Below are positions 53,919 through 63,011 of a stretch of 64,000 nucleotides of DNA, in pieces. The first letter of the stretch is position 1, and each line of letters starts with the position of its first letter. The translations under genes were made by a program, and so were the position numbers. The notes below the pieces were generated by a model. The model did not search any database and was not told the DNA's origin. It saw only the letters and a list, made by a program, of their open reading frames with translations. Source of the stretch: Halopiger xanaduensis SH-6 (GTDB taxonomy: Archaea > Halobacteriota > Halobacteria > Halobacteriales > Natrialbaceae); the NCBI RefSeq assembly GCF_000217715.1, contig NC_015666.1, forward strand, positions 3,546,270 to 3,610,269. Direction: 5' to 3'.

Positions 53919-55343
53919 ATGACACGCGACTGCTCGTTCCTCGAGGAACTCCCGCTCGAGGACGATCAGGTTTCGTTCGCCGAGAGTCGGCGCGAGGACC
54001 GCGCCGCCGACTGGGGGTCGGAACAGCGCGGCCGCGAGGTGCTGCCCGACGCCGTCGTCTGGCCCGAAAGCACGGAAGACGTGTCGACCGTCTTGGCCGC
54101 GGCGACCGAGCGCGACGTCCCGGTCACGCCCTACGCCGCCGGAACGAGCCTCGAGGGCAACGCCGTCCCGGCCCACGGCGGGATCAGCCTCGACTTGACG
54201 CGGATGGACGATATCGTCGACTACCGGCCCGACGACTTCCAGATCGACGTCGGCCCGGGGATCATCGGCAGCGAGGTCGACGAGCGCGTGGCGCGCGACG
54301 GACTGATGTTTCCACCCTTACCGTCGTCGGGCGACATCTCCACGATCGGCGGGATGATCGCGACCGACGCCAGCGGGATGCAGACCGTCCGCTACGGCGA
54401 GGTCGCCGACTGGGTGCTCGGCCTCGAGGCCGTCCTGGCCGACGGCACCGTCATCGAGACCGGCTCGCGGGCAAAGAAGACCTCGAGCGGGTACAACCTC
54501 ACCGACCTGCTGGTCGGCAGCGAGGGGACGCTGGCCGTCGTGACGGAAGCGACGCTGGAACTTGCGGGGCGACCGCACCAGATCCGCGGGGGGCGCGCAG
54601 TTTTCGAGACGCTCGAGGACGCCACCGGAGCCATCGCCGAGGCGGTCCGGACGGAGGTCGCCGTCGCGCGGATCGAACTGCTCGACGAACTGAGCGTCCG
54701 GATGACCAACGACTACCTCGAGACCGGCCTGCCGGACGCGCCGACGGTCTTCCTCGAGTTCCACGCCAACCACGGGATCGAGGAGGAGATCGACCTCTGC
54801 CTGACGATATTCGAGGACCACGACGTCCTCGAGTTCGAGATCAGCGCGGACGACGACGAGATGTCCGAACTCTGGGAGGCCCGCCGGGAGATCGCCTTCG
54901 CGGTCGAGAACTACGAACCCGAACTGCACACCTTGCATCCCGGCGACGTGACGGTGCCGATCAGCGCGTACCCCGAAATGGTCCGCGAAGCGAAGCGCCT
55001 TGCCGAGGAACGGGACCTGCTGGCGCCCTGCTACGGCCACGCGGGCGACGGCAACCTCCACCACAACGTGCTGGTCGACCCGGACGATCCGGAAATGGTC
55101 GAACGCGGCGAGGAAGCGTACCGGAAAACGGTCGAGAAAGCCATCGAACTCGGCGGCACGGTCACCGGCGAGCACGGCATCGGCGAGGGGAAACGACAGT
55201 TCCTCGAGGACGAGCACGGCGCGGGCGCGGTCGACGCGATGCGGCGGCTCAAGCGAGCGCTCGATCCGACGGACACGCTGAACCCGGGGAAGATCTTTCC
55301 GGAGACGGCCGAGGGCGAGCGAGTTCGGGACGACGAAACGTGA
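53919..55343 (+). CDS. FAD-binding glycolate/D-lactate oxidase family protein
   Basis: 474 residues. The FAD-binding PCMH part shows TPYAAGTSLEGNAVPAHGGISLDLTRMDDI, GDISTIGGMIATDASGMQTVRYG and SGYNLTDLLVGSEGTLAVVTEATLEL. The C-terminal part has the GHAGDGNLHHNVLVDP metal site and GGTVTGEHGIGEGKRQFL. It belongs to the GlcD/DLD group that oxidises 2-hydroxyacids such as glycolate or D-lactate. No Fe-S subunit gene is adjacent. Starts at 53919; the upstream frame belongs to another strand. Confidence 0.92.
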   Translation: MTRDCSFLEELPLEDDQVSFAESRREDRAADWGSEQRGREVLPDAVVWPESTEDVSTVLAAATERDVPVTPYAAGTSLEGNAVPAHGGISLDLTRMDDIVDYRPDDFQIDVGPGIIGSEVDERVARDGLMFPPLPSSGDISTIGGMIATDASGMQTVRYGEVADWVLGLEAVLADGTVIETGSRAKKTSSGYNLTDLLVGSEGTLAVVTEATLELAGRPHQIRGGRAVFETLEDATGAIAEAVRTEVAVARIELLDELSVRMTNDYLETGLPDAPTVFLEFHANHGIEEEIDLCLTIFEDHDVLEFEISADDDEMSELWEARREIAFAVENYEPELHTLHPGDVTVPISAYPEMVREAKRLAEERDLLAPCYGHAGDGNLHHNVLVDPDDPEMVERGEEAYRKTVEKAIELGGTVTGEHGIGEGKRQFLEDEHGAGAVDAMRRLKRALDPTDTLNPGKIFPETAEGERVRDDET

Positions 55344-55390
55344 TATTCAAAGACTACTTACAGGCTCGTAGTTCGTATTAGAACATCTAT

Positions 55391-55858
55391 ATGAATCGCC
55401 GTCGGTTTCTGGCAATCGCTGGTTGTGCCACGGTATCGGTCGGTTCCGGTTGCCTCGACGATCCCGGCTCGAACGGCGGATTACTGGAAGTGTTACGAAC
55501 GACCGAACCGCCGAACGCGACGATCACTGACGCTACCGACGAGCGGATTCGAGCCGTCGATCCGGTTCAGGAGGGACTCCAACAAGCGGCAAACGCGCGG
55601 GATTCGGTCGCGGAGATCGAAGTAACCGAAGCCGAGTACGAAACGGTCGCACAGGCGCTCTCCGAACGACCGTGGTACGACCGATCGGAGTACGGGTCCC
55701 GCCAACCCTCCGGTGTTTACTTCCGCTACGAAAACGAGGCTTACGTCGTCACCCTCACGCCGTTTTGCGCGGACTCGCCGCTCGTCGACGCCGGAAGCGA
55801 GCGCGGAGAATACGGCTGGGGTGGCTGTTACGACCGCGAAGAGTGGGGATACGCGTAA
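55391..55858 (+). CDS. Tat-type lipoprotein of unknown function
   Basis: 155 residues. MNRRRFLAIAGCATVSVGSGC gives a twin-arginine-like head with a lipobox (Cys21). The mature part is acidic with an N-terminal helix and a C-terminal strand pair with two Cys residues (FCADSP.. and GGCYDREEWGYA). No family is recognised. TATA-like TCGTATTAG lies about 17-25 bp before the start. Confidence 0.75.
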   Translation: MNRRRFLAIAGCATVSVGSGCLDDPGSNGGLLEVLRTTEPPNATITDATDERIRAVDPVQEGLQQAANARDSVAEIEVTEAEYETVAQALSERPWYDRSEYGSRQPSGVYFRYENEAYVVTLTPFCADSPLVDAGSERGEYGWGGCYDREEWGYA

Positions 55859-55921
55859 CGACGGAACACCGCTCCGAACTTATCCGTCGTAGCTGACCCG
55901 ACGCGCGAACTGCGACGGCAG

Positions 55922-57640
55922 TCAGTCGTGCACCAGCACGTCGAGCACGTCCACCCCCTCGCGTGAGAGGGCGTCCTCGAGCGCGCCTTCGATCTCGTCG
56001 GGCTCTTCCACGAGGTGACCGCGAGCGCCGTGGCTCTCGGCGTTTTTCGGGATGTCGACGGGCGGTTCGAAGTCCATCCCGACGAACTCGTGGTCCCCCT
56101 CGTCGCCGCCCAGCAGCTTGAGCGTGTTGTCCTTCAGGATGCGGTAGTTGCGGTTGTCGGGGATGACGACCGTGAGATCGAGATCCTCGCGGACCGCGCT
56201 GTAGATCGAGTTGGGGTAGTAGAGGTAGGAGCCGTCGCCGATGAAACAGATCACGTTCCGCGGGTCGTCGCGGTGCTCCTCGGCGATCGCTGCGCCGACC
56301 GACGCGGGCAGGCCGTAGCCGAGGCCGCCGCCCTTGTTCGAGACGAACTGCTCGGGCGCGAAGTCCCAGCGGGTCATGATGGGGTACTTCGACGTGACGC
56401 TCTCGTCGACGACGTAGGCGTCCTCGGCGACCGACCGCATTGCGTCGATGAGTTCGGCCTTCGACGCGCGCGGATCGTCCCGCATCTCGCCCTCACCGAT
56501 GTCAGCCAGTCGGTCTTCGATCGCCGCTTTGCGATCGCGAACCTCCTTGAGGCGCTCACTGACGGTCTCGTCGTCGATCTTCGGTCGGACGCGTTCGATG
56601 AGTCCCTGCAGCACCAGACCGGGATCGCCGACGACGGCCGCGTCGGCGGGCTGGTTCTTGCCGACCTCCCACGGGTCGTCGCTGACGTGGATCAAGGTAC
56701 CGTCGAGGTCGACGAGCGGCTCCTCGTGGCGGGTCAGCGTCGTGTTCGTCGACGTGCCGACGAACAGGATCGCGTCGGCGGAGAGCAGTTCCGCCGCGCG
56801 CTCCTCGTCCGGCGGCACGTAGGAGAGCCACTGCTCGTGGTCGGTCGCGAAGTCGATCTCGCTCACGTGGACCTCGCCGTGGACGCGCGCGCCGGTCGAC
56901 TCCGCGAGCTCGACCGCCGCGGCGACCGCCTCGTCGCCCGAGCGCGCGACCCCGTCGCCGACGACGAGCGCGAGGTCCCGGACGTCCGAGTCGGCCAGCA
57001 AGTCGGCCGCGCGCTCGAGTTGTGCTGGGTCCCCGCCGCCGGCGTTGGGAATCCCGCCAAGTCGCTCGGGCTCGGCGTCGGTCTCTTCCATCATCACGTC
57101 CAGCGGGAGGCCGAGGAAGACCGGGCCGGTCGGCGGGGTCAGCGCGACGCGGACGGCCCGCCGGAGCATCGTCGGCAGCGCCTCGACGTCCATCACTTCG
57201 GCGGACCACTTGCAGAACTGGTCGGCGAGATCGACGAGGTCGCCCGCCAGCGCGGGCTCCTCGTGGCGGAAGTCGGTGCTGTGGTTGCCCGCGGTGACGA
57301 GGACCGGCGCGCCCGCGCGCTTGGCCGCGTAGAGGTTTCCGAGCCCGTGGGCAAGCCCGGGCGCGACGTGGAGGTTCGCGACGCCGACGGGGTTGACCGA
57401 GTCGTCGTGGTGGGCGTGGTACCGTCGGGTCTGGGCGTAGCCGCCGGCCATCCCGACCGCGACGTCCTCGTGGAGGCCGAGCACGTACTCGAGGTCGCTG
57501 TCGCCGATCGCGTCGGTGACCGGCAGTTCGGTCGTCCCGGGATTGCCGAAGACGTACTCGACGCCGTAGGACTCGAGGGCGTCGACGAAGAGGTCGGCGC
57601 CGGTGTAGCCGTCGGAGCCGTCGTTAGAGTCGTTTGACAT
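55922..57640 (-). CDS. Thiamine diphosphate-dependent decarboxylase/synthase
   Basis: 572 residues. The N-terminal PYR domain has VFGNPGTTELPVTDAI, with the catalytic Glu region EDVAVGMAGGYAQ. NLHVAPGLAHGLGNLYAAKRAGAPVLVTAGNHS is typical of benzoylformate decarboxylase-like proteins. The C-terminal PP domain carries GDGSYLYYPNSIYSAVREDLDLTVVIPDNRNYRIL (metal motif GDGS..N-N). Members include benzoylformate decarboxylase and acetolactate synthase-like enzymes; the substrate is open. An AAGGAGGT stretch touches the ATG with almost no spacer. Confidence 0.9.
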   Translation of the reverse strand: MSNDSNDGSDGYTGADLFVDALESYGVEYVFGNPGTTELPVTDAIGDSDLEYVLGLHEDVAVGMAGGYAQTRRYHAHHDDSVNPVGVANLHVAPGLAHGLGNLYAAKRAGAPVLVTAGNHSTDFRHEEPALAGDLVDLADQFCKWSAEVMDVEALPTMLRRAVRVALTPPTGPVFLGLPLDVMMEETDAEPERLGGIPNAGGGDPAQLERAADLLADSDVRDLALVVGDGVARSGDEAVAAAVELAESTGARVHGEVHVSEIDFATDHEQWLSYVPPDEERAAELLSADAILFVGTSTNTTLTRHEEPLVDLDGTLIHVSDDPWEVGKNQPADAAVVGDPGLVLQGLIERVRPKIDDETVSERLKEVRDRKAAIEDRLADIGEGEMRDDPRASKAELIDAMRSVAEDAYVVDESVTSKYPIMTRWDFAPEQFVSNKGGGLGYGLPASVGAAIAEEHRDDPRNVICFIGDGSYLYYPNSIYSAVREDLDLTVVIPDNRNYRILKDNTLKLLGGDEGDHEFVGMDFEPPVDIPKNAESHGARGHLVEEPDEIEGALEDALSREGVDVLDVLVHD

Positions 57641-57734
57641 ACCTCCTTCTCAACGATCCACGCAATCAAATGGTGGGCCGGCCGTCGAAGGGTTGCTTCC
57701 GATACCGCGAGTTGCAACCCGCCGCCGGCCCGGG

Positions 57735-57745
57735 TATTATATATC
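57735..57745 (+). promoter_or_regulatory. Box A of the UbiA-type gene
   Basis: TATTATATATC is centred about 26 bp before the ATG at 57766, the standard position for a leaderless haloarchaeal transcript. This supports the internal start of the long open frame. Confidence 0.6.
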
Positions 57746-57765
57746 AGTTCGTTGTCGCTCGAAAC

Positions 57766-58626
57766 ATGGCCCTCGCGAGAGACGGGACTGGAATCAACGC
57801 GACGGCTCGAGCCTTCTGGTCGCAGGTCCACCCCGTGTTCATGACGCCGCCGCTGGCCGCGTCGCTGTTCGGCGCGATCCTCGCCGACGACATCACGCCG
57901 ACGCTGGCGGCGATCCACGTCGCCGCGATGTTCGCCGCGGTCTACACCGCCCACGTCAAGGACGGCTACGTCGACTTCTACGTTCGCGGCGAGGACGACG
58001 ACCACCCGCTGACCGAGCGGGGGTGTCGCGTCGCGCTCGCGTTGTCGACGACCCTGTTCGCGCTGTGCTGTCTCCTCTTAGGCGTACTCGTCAACTGGGT
58101 CGCCGTCGCGCTGACGGTCCCGACGTGGCTGATCGCCTACCACCACGCGCCCCAGCTCGACACGAACCCCGTTACTGCGACGACGGGCTACCCGCTGGGG
58201 ATCGCGCTCTCGCTGTTCGGGGGGTTCTACGTGCAAGCTGCGGCATTTGCAGCCGTCCCGCTCGGCTTCGCCGTCGTCTTCCTCGTCCTGCTGTCGGGGA
58301 TCAAGGTGATCGACGACGCCCAGGACTACGACTACGACCGCTCGATCGAGAAGCGAACCGTCGCCGTGGCCGTCGGGCCGACTCGAGCCTACGACCTCGC
58401 GTACGGGCTGATGGTGACGGCGCTGCTGATCGTCGTCGCCTTCGCGGTCGCTCGCCTCTTTCCGCCGACGGCGGTGCTGGCCGCGCTCGCGTTCGCGGCG
58501 GTCGCGCTCGCCGCCCGCCGCGCCGGGCCGGAGCTCGCGACCATGCTGCTCATCCGCGGCTCGTACGTCTTTCTGGCCGTCCTCGTCGCTGCGGTCCGGT
58601 TCGAACCCCTCGCCGGATTCGCGTGA
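57766..58626 (+). CDS. UbiA-family prenyltransferase-like membrane protein
   Basis: 286 residues from MALARDGTGINATARAF. Around eight membrane spans are visible. The second aspartate motif VIDDAQDYDYDRSIEKRT is well formed; the first position reads HVKDGYVDFYVRGEDDDHP, a divergent Asp cluster. UbiA proteins transfer prenyl groups to aromatic or glycerol acceptors, in archaea during lipid or quinone synthesis. The acceptor is unknown. Confidence 0.85.
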   Translation: MALARDGTGINATARAFWSQVHPVFMTPPLAASLFGAILADDITPTLAAIHVAAMFAAVYTAHVKDGYVDFYVRGEDDDHPLTERGCRVALALSTTLFALCCLLLGVLVNWVAVALTVPTWLIAYHHAPQLDTNPVTATTGYPLGIALSLFGGFYVQAAAFAAVPLGFAVVFLVLLSGIKVIDDAQDYDYDRSIEKRTVAVAVGPTRAYDLAYGLMVTALLIVVAFAVARLFPPTAVLAALAFAAVALAARRAGPELATMLLIRGSYVFLAVLVAAVRFEPLAGFA

Positions 58627-58638
58627 GGGGGCGTCGAT

Positions 58639-58917
58639 CTACTCGGCTTCGGCGCCCGCGGCATCGCCCGCTTCGGAGACGTTCGACGGGCGCCAGTCCA
58701 TCTTGATGGTCACCGACTCGCGCTGCCCTCGCAGGATCGACGACCGCTCGCGGACGCTGACCTCGTACGCGATCGGTGACGGCGGCCGAAGCTCGACCGT
58801 CTTGTTCCCCGCTCTGACCGTCGACGCGTCGCCGCTCTCGAGTTCGTCGGCCAGTTCGCGGAGTCGTTCGGCGGCCTCCTCGCGCTCGAGTTTCTCGGCG
58901 GAGACTGTGTCCACCAT
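58639..58917 (-). CDS. Amphi-Trp domain protein
   Basis: 92 residues from MVDTVSAEKLEREEAAERLRELADELESGD. The C-terminal half has TVELRPPSPIAYEVSVRERSSI and SVTIKMDWRP, the signature of the amphi-Trp domain (TIGR04354). These short proteins are widespread in haloarchaea and of unknown role. Convergent with the UbiA gene. Confidence 0.85.
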   Translation of the reverse strand: MVDTVSAEKLEREEAAERLRELADELESGDASTVRAGNKTVELRPPSPIAYEVSVRERSSILRGQRESVTIKMDWRPSNVSEAGDAAGAEAE

Positions 58918-59096
58918 GGCCGGCCGTACCACGAACCGCCGAAAAAGGAGTCTGCCTAACGAGCGTATCGGTTTTTGACTGTCAGCGTCGCTTACTCGTC
59001 GGTAATCAGATGGATTGTGGTAGTCGCCGGCTCGAGTCGCGTGACGGCCTCCCACACCGAGCGAAGCCTGAAGGACGAGCGATCGGGAGTGATCCT

Positions 59097-59564
59097 ATGG
59101 AACTCGTCGAAGCCACCGCCGACGACCTCGAGGCGCTCGTCGACCGGTGGTACGCCCTCGCGAACGCGATGGAACCGTATTCCGAACTGAACGAACTCGA
59201 CGTTGACGGGACCGAGGAGAGCATCGAAGACGGCTTCCGCGATCACCTCGAGGACGAGGAGATCACCGACTACCTCGTCGTTCTCGAGGGCGAAACGATC
59301 GGCTTCGTCACGCTCCGCGAGGGCCGCCACCCGTCCCGGCGGTACTCACGGTATCTGCGTCTCGTGAACCTCGCTATCGACGATGCACATCGGAATCAGG
59401 GCTACGGCACAGTAGTCGTCGAGCGCGTGAAAGAGACGGCTCGCGAGCAAGGTTGTGACCACCTCAAGGTCTCCTGCGAGTGGCACAACGAGGACGCGCG
59501 ACGGTTCTATCGCGACGCGGGCTTTCAGCCGAAGCAGGTCGACTACGCGCAGCCGCTCGAGTGA
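59097..59564 (+). CDS. GNAT-family N-acetyltransferase
   Basis: 155 residues from MELVEATADDLEALVDRWYALANAME. The acetyl-CoA loop is AHRNQGYGTVVVERVKETA, and CDHLKVSCEWHNEDARRFYRDAGFQ closes the fold. Proteins of this type acetylate amines or protein N-termini; the substrate is unknown. The frame is open upstream to 59010, but the start at 59097 begins the family's first strand. Confidence 0.9.
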   Translation: MELVEATADDLEALVDRWYALANAMEPYSELNELDVDGTEESIEDGFRDHLEDEEITDYLVVLEGETIGFVTLREGRHPSRRYSRYLRLVNLAIDDAHRNQGYGTVVVERVKETAREQGCDHLKVSCEWHNEDARRFYRDAGFQPKQVDYAQPLE

Positions 59565-59670
59565 GCGTACTACTGGAGCGGCCAGCATGAACTGTTAACT
59601 CCAGTTGGGACGACACCTCTACTATGGCGACCGAGGAAGGTTTAGAGTCCGGTCCCCGCTCGATGAGGTG

Positions 59671-59763
59671 ATGGCGGACAGCCGACGAGAACTCGTCCGG
59701 CGGGTGGCAGCGGCTGACCGAGACGCGAATCGAGAGAGCTACGACGCGCTCGAGAACGAGTAA
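59671..59763 (+). CDS. Possible 30-residue charged peptide
   Basis: ATG at 59671 opens MADSRRELVRRVAAADRDAN and RESYDALENE before a stop. It directly overlaps the stop of a preceding 15-codon frame at 59624 (TGATG). The composition is acidic and helical, but the frame is too short to judge. It may be a remnant or chance frame within the 220-bp gap. Confidence 0.25.
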   Translation: MADSRRELVRRVAAADRDANRESYDALENE

Positions 59764-59783
59764 CCGCTTCGACTCTAATTTTA

Positions 59784-60962
59784 TCAGTTCGTGCTGACGA
59801 TCTTGATCACGTCGCCCTCCTCGAGTTCGTAGTTCTCCCCCACTTCCCGATTCGACTTCGCGTTGACCGCGTGCAGGTAGCCGTCGCCGATGTCGGAGTG
59901 GACCGCGTAGGCCAGATCGACCGGCGTCGAACCGTCGGGCAGGAGGTGGGCATCGGGCAGAATGTTTCCGCTGCCGTCGGACCACTTCGCGGCGTCCTCG
60001 ACCGGGTAGGCCGTGATGTGCTCGAGCAGGTCGTAGACGGCGTGGTTGAGCGCGCCCTGAACGCCGGTGCCGTCCCACTCGGCCATCGTCTCGCGGAGAT
60101 CCTCGAGGGCCTCGCGCTGGGCGTCGTTGACGTCGTCGCCGATCTCGAGGGTCTCGTCGCCGGGGTCGTAGTCGACGAGGCCGTTGTCCGCGGCCCGACG
60201 TAGGGCGAGTTCGCCCTCTGCGGTCGTCGGGATAACCGGTTTATCGAGCTCGAGCAGGCGCTCGACGTTCTCCTCGGGGGCGACGTCGATCTTGTTGGCC
60301 GCGACGACGATCGGCTTCGTGCGCTCGCGGACCAGCCGCGCGAGTTCCTCGCGGTGTGCGTCCTCCCACTGGATCGGGTCCTCGGGGTAGTCGAGTTCCC
60401 GCAGGACAGTCGCGATCTGCTTCGGTGAGGCGCCGAATCCGGAGAGCATGTCCGCCAAGACGTCGTCGATGTCGAAATCGGGTGAGCGCGATTTTCGCTC
60501 GACGGATTCCCAGTTGCGGTCGACGATACCGGCCAGCCAGAGGTCCATCTCCTCCTCGATGAAGTCGATGTCCTCGAGCGGGTCGTGCTCGCCGATGTCG
60601 ACGGGTTCGCCCTTCGCGTTGGTGCCGCCGGAGGCGTCGACGACGTTGACGATCACGTCCGCGTTGGTCAGTTCGTCGAGGAACTGATTTCCGAGCCCCT
60701 TCCCCTCGTGGGCGCCGGGGACGAGGCCGGCGACGTCGAGCAGTTCGATCGGGACGTAGCGCTTGCCGTCCTCGCAGTTGTCGGCGTTGCACCGCTCGTC
60801 GCGCTCGAGGCAGGGGCAGTCGGTCCGGACGTAGCTCACGCCGCGGTTGGCGTCGATCGTCGTGAAGGGGTAGTTGGCGACGTCGACGTCGGCCATCGTC
60901 GCCGCGGTGTAGAACGTGGACTTGCCGGCGTTCGGCTTTCCGGCAAGCGCGATCGAGAGCAT
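59784..60962 (-). CDS. ychF: Redox-regulated ATPase YchF/OLA1 family
   Basis: 392 residues. P-loop LAGKPNAGKSTFYTAATMADVDVANYPFTTIDANRGV, switch DVAGLVPGAHEGKGLGNQFLDEL, NKID-like IVVAANKIDVA and a C-terminal TGS domain with HSDIGDGYLHAVNAKS are present. Archaeal/eukaryal OLA1 branch proteins bind ribosomes and hydrolyse ATP. The start at 60962 corresponds to MLSIALAGKPN; the longer upstream frame is antisense shadow. Confidence 0.93.
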   Translation of the reverse strand: MLSIALAGKPNAGKSTFYTAATMADVDVANYPFTTIDANRGVSYVRTDCPCLERDERCNADNCEDGKRYVPIELLDVAGLVPGAHEGKGLGNQFLDELTNADVIVNVVDASGGTNAKGEPVDIGEHDPLEDIDFIEEEMDLWLAGIVDRNWESVERKSRSPDFDIDDVLADMLSGFGASPKQIATVLRELDYPEDPIQWEDAHREELARLVRERTKPIVVAANKIDVAPEENVERLLELDKPVIPTTAEGELALRRAADNGLVDYDPGDETLEIGDDVNDAQREALEDLRETMAEWDGTGVQGALNHAVYDLLEHITAYPVEDAAKWSDGSGNILPDAHLLPDGSTPVDLAYAVHSDIGDGYLHAVNAKSNREVGENYELEEGDVIKIVSTN

Positions 60963-61112
60963 GCCTGTCCGTAGCACCGTGGTTTGGAATTGTCTTTCGA
61001 TTACCGCTCTCAGTGGCGCTCGCGTCGCCGCGGGGGTGGTTCGGTCGCGGCTCGGCAGATCCTTTCCCCTGAAGGCTGCAGCCTGATGGGACCGACCGGC
61101 CAACGCGCGAGT

Positions 61113-61538
61113 ATGCAGTACGACGACTTCATCGGCGAAGTCCAGCACCGCGCGCAGCTCGACTCGCGCGAGGCCGCGCTGAGCATCTCCCGCGCGACCC
61201 TGACGACCCTCTCCGAGCGCATCCAGCCGGGCGAAGCCGAGAACCTGGGGGCCCAGCTGCCCGAGGAACTCGGGCGCTTCCTCGAGGAGGTCGACGACGC
61301 CGAGCGGTTCGAGTTTGACGAGTTCGTCGATCGGGTGGCCGAACGCCAGGAGGTCGGCGAGGACGACCCGGCCGACGCGGCGTTCCACGCGCAGGTCGTC
61401 GTTGACGTCGTCGACGAAGCGGTCACCGAGGGCGCGATCGACGACGTCAAAGCGCAGTTGCCGGACGACGAAGGTTACGGGACGCTGTTCGAAATCGCGG
61501 AGGCGGCGGAGAGTCCGGCGCCGGACTCACAGGACTAA
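61113..61538 (+). CDS. DUF2267 family protein
   Basis: 141 residues from MQYDDFIGEVQHRAQLDSREAALSISRATLTTLSERIQPGEAENLGAQLPEELGRFLEEV, typical of DUF2267; GAIDDVKAQLPDDEGYGTLFEIA ends the second half. The family is of unknown function. An ATG nine codons earlier is possible, but similarity begins at MQYDDF. Confidence 0.85.
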   Translation: MQYDDFIGEVQHRAQLDSREAALSISRATLTTLSERIQPGEAENLGAQLPEELGRFLEEVDDAERFEFDEFVDRVAERQEVGEDDPADAAFHAQVVVDVVDEAVTEGAIDDVKAQLPDDEGYGTLFEIAEAAESPAPDSQD

Positions 61539-61623
61539 CGCGGTCGTTTTTCGACCTTCGACCACTTCCGGCGGCAGTCGCCGACGCCGTTTCTTCGCTG
61601 CCGCCGTGACCGCCGTCGCGAGG

Positions 61624-62355
61624 CTATAGCTCGACCGCCATCATCACCTCGTCGACGTAGTCGGCGTCGAGCTTGTAGTGATCCTCGCGGACGGCCTCGG
61701 TCTCCCAGCCGTGGGCCTCGAGGAACCCGATCGCGTCCGCGTTGGTCGCGGGTACGCTCTGGTAGACCTTCTCGTAGCCGCTGGACGCGGCCCACTCTAA
61801 CCCCCGCTCGAGGAGGTGCGAGCCGATGCCGCGGCCGCGGTAGGCCTCGAGGACGCCGACGGTCAGTTCGGCGGTGTGGCTCAGCTTGTCCAGCTCCGGC
61901 GCGTGGAGGTGGACCCAGCCGACTACCTCGTCCTCGACGGTGGCGACGAAGAACAGCCGCGACTCGAGGTCGTTGTGCCGGAGCAGCGCCTCCTCGTGGT
62001 CGATCTCGTCGGCGACGGTCTCGGCCTCGATATAGGTCTTCTCCGCGGCGACCACCCGGATCGCGCCGACGATCCCCGTCAGATCGCCCTGACGCGCCGG
62101 CCGGATGTGGAACTCGAGGTCGTCGGCGACGTACTCCTCCTCGGCGCCGGCGTCGATCGCGACCTGCAGCGATCCGTCCCGCTCCTTGAGGCGGCCGTCG
62201 CGTTTGAGGATCGCGACGTGGTGTCTGAACCTGGCCGGTTCGATTGCGAGTTCCTCGCGGGCGTCCTCGGCGTCGACGGCGCCCCGTCGCTCGACGAACT
62301 CGTAGATCGTCCGCCGGTCCGCGTGGTCGAACTCGAGGCTATTCTTTTGCGCCAT
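61624..62355 (-). CDS. Winged-helix-GNAT fusion acetyltransferase
   Basis: 243 residues from MAQKNSLEFDHADRRTIYEFVERRG. Residues 1-70 form a winged-helix-like fold (DAEDAREELAIEPARFRHHVAILKRDGRLKERDG). The GNAT domain follows (about 85-230) with VGVLEAYRGRGIGSHLLERGLEWAASSGYEKVYQSVPATNADAIGFLEAHGW. The acetyl-CoA loop is intact. The N-terminal HTH may bind DNA or self-associate. An ATG five codons earlier (62370) is an alternative start. Confidence 0.85.
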   Translation of the reverse strand: MAQKNSLEFDHADRRTIYEFVERRGAVDAEDAREELAIEPARFRHHVAILKRDGRLKERDGSLQVAIDAGAEEEYVADDLEFHIRPARQGDLTGIVGAIRVVAAEKTYIEAETVADEIDHEEALLRHNDLESRLFFVATVEDEVVGWVHLHAPELDKLSHTAELTVGVLEAYRGRGIGSHLLERGLEWAASSGYEKVYQSVPATNADAIGFLEAHGWETEAVREDHYKLDADYVDEVMMAVEL

Positions 62356-62546
62356 GTCATAACACACCACGGGTACCTATTTAATGGTTAGAGCCCCGCG
62401 GATGAGCGCTACTGCAAGCGGGTGTGGCAGGAGCCGACTTAATACGCCAATACGTACAGCCCGCCGAACTTGCACCGGCAGGCCGACGGGACGAGTGCGC
62501 GGTGGTTCCGACGGGATCGAATCCGTCGAACCGGTTCGCGCACGCT

Positions 62547-63011
62547 ATGATCGGGATGGATCCGGCTCTGACTGTGGTGGTTGCTGGGTGCGCACTCGCC
62601 CTCTCGGCTGCGGTCGGGCTGGTCGCTCACGAGTCAGCCCACGCGCTGGTCCTCCGCCTCGCCCGCGTCGAGTACACCGTCTCCTACTTTCCGGGCCGCG
62701 ACGGCGTGCTCGGCCGGGTGGCCAGCTGTCCGTGGGCCGTCGTCGAGCCGACCCCGACCGGCCGGGAACCGGCGTGGATCCTCCGCTTCGCAGCGCTCGC
62801 CCCGGCGCTGTTGGCCCTCCCCGTCCTCGCGGCCGGCCTGACGGTGGATCTCACCGCCGAGACGCCCGTCCTGTCGGCGGTCGCGATCGGCTGGCTCGCC
62901 TGCTCGATTCCCAGCCCGCAGGACTTCTCTGTCGCGTTCTACGCCCACCGACTCCTCGCCGACGCGAGGGGCGCGACGAACGCAGCGACGCCGTTCTCCC
63001 GCGCAGACTGA
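62547..63011 (+). CDS. Membrane protein with HESAH putative metalloprotease motif
   Basis: 154 residues from MIGMDPALTVVVAGCALALSAAVGLV. HESAH at 28-32 (HExxH) lies at the end of the first membrane span, and a second hydrophobic stretch (about 70-115) follows. FSVAFYAHRLLADARGA ends the protein. A small intramembrane peptidase-like arrangement is suggested, but a third zinc ligand is not obvious. The frame is open to 62424; that upstream part is not membrane-like and is not used. Confidence 0.7.
   Translation: MIGMDPALTVVVAGCALALSAAVGLVAHESAHALVLRLARVEYTVSYFPGRDGVLGRVASCPWAVVEPTPTGREPAWILRFAALAPALLALPVLAAGLTVDLTAETPVLSAVAIGWLACSIPSPQDFSVAFYAHRLLADARGATNAATPFSRAD

Noticed and set aside
57631-57652. 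Perfect Shine-Dalgarno-like AAGGAGGT directly touching the TPP enzyme ATG
   Set aside because: The spacing to the ATG is essentially zero, so a functional ribosome binding site is doubtful; noted in the gene entry instead of as a separate feature.
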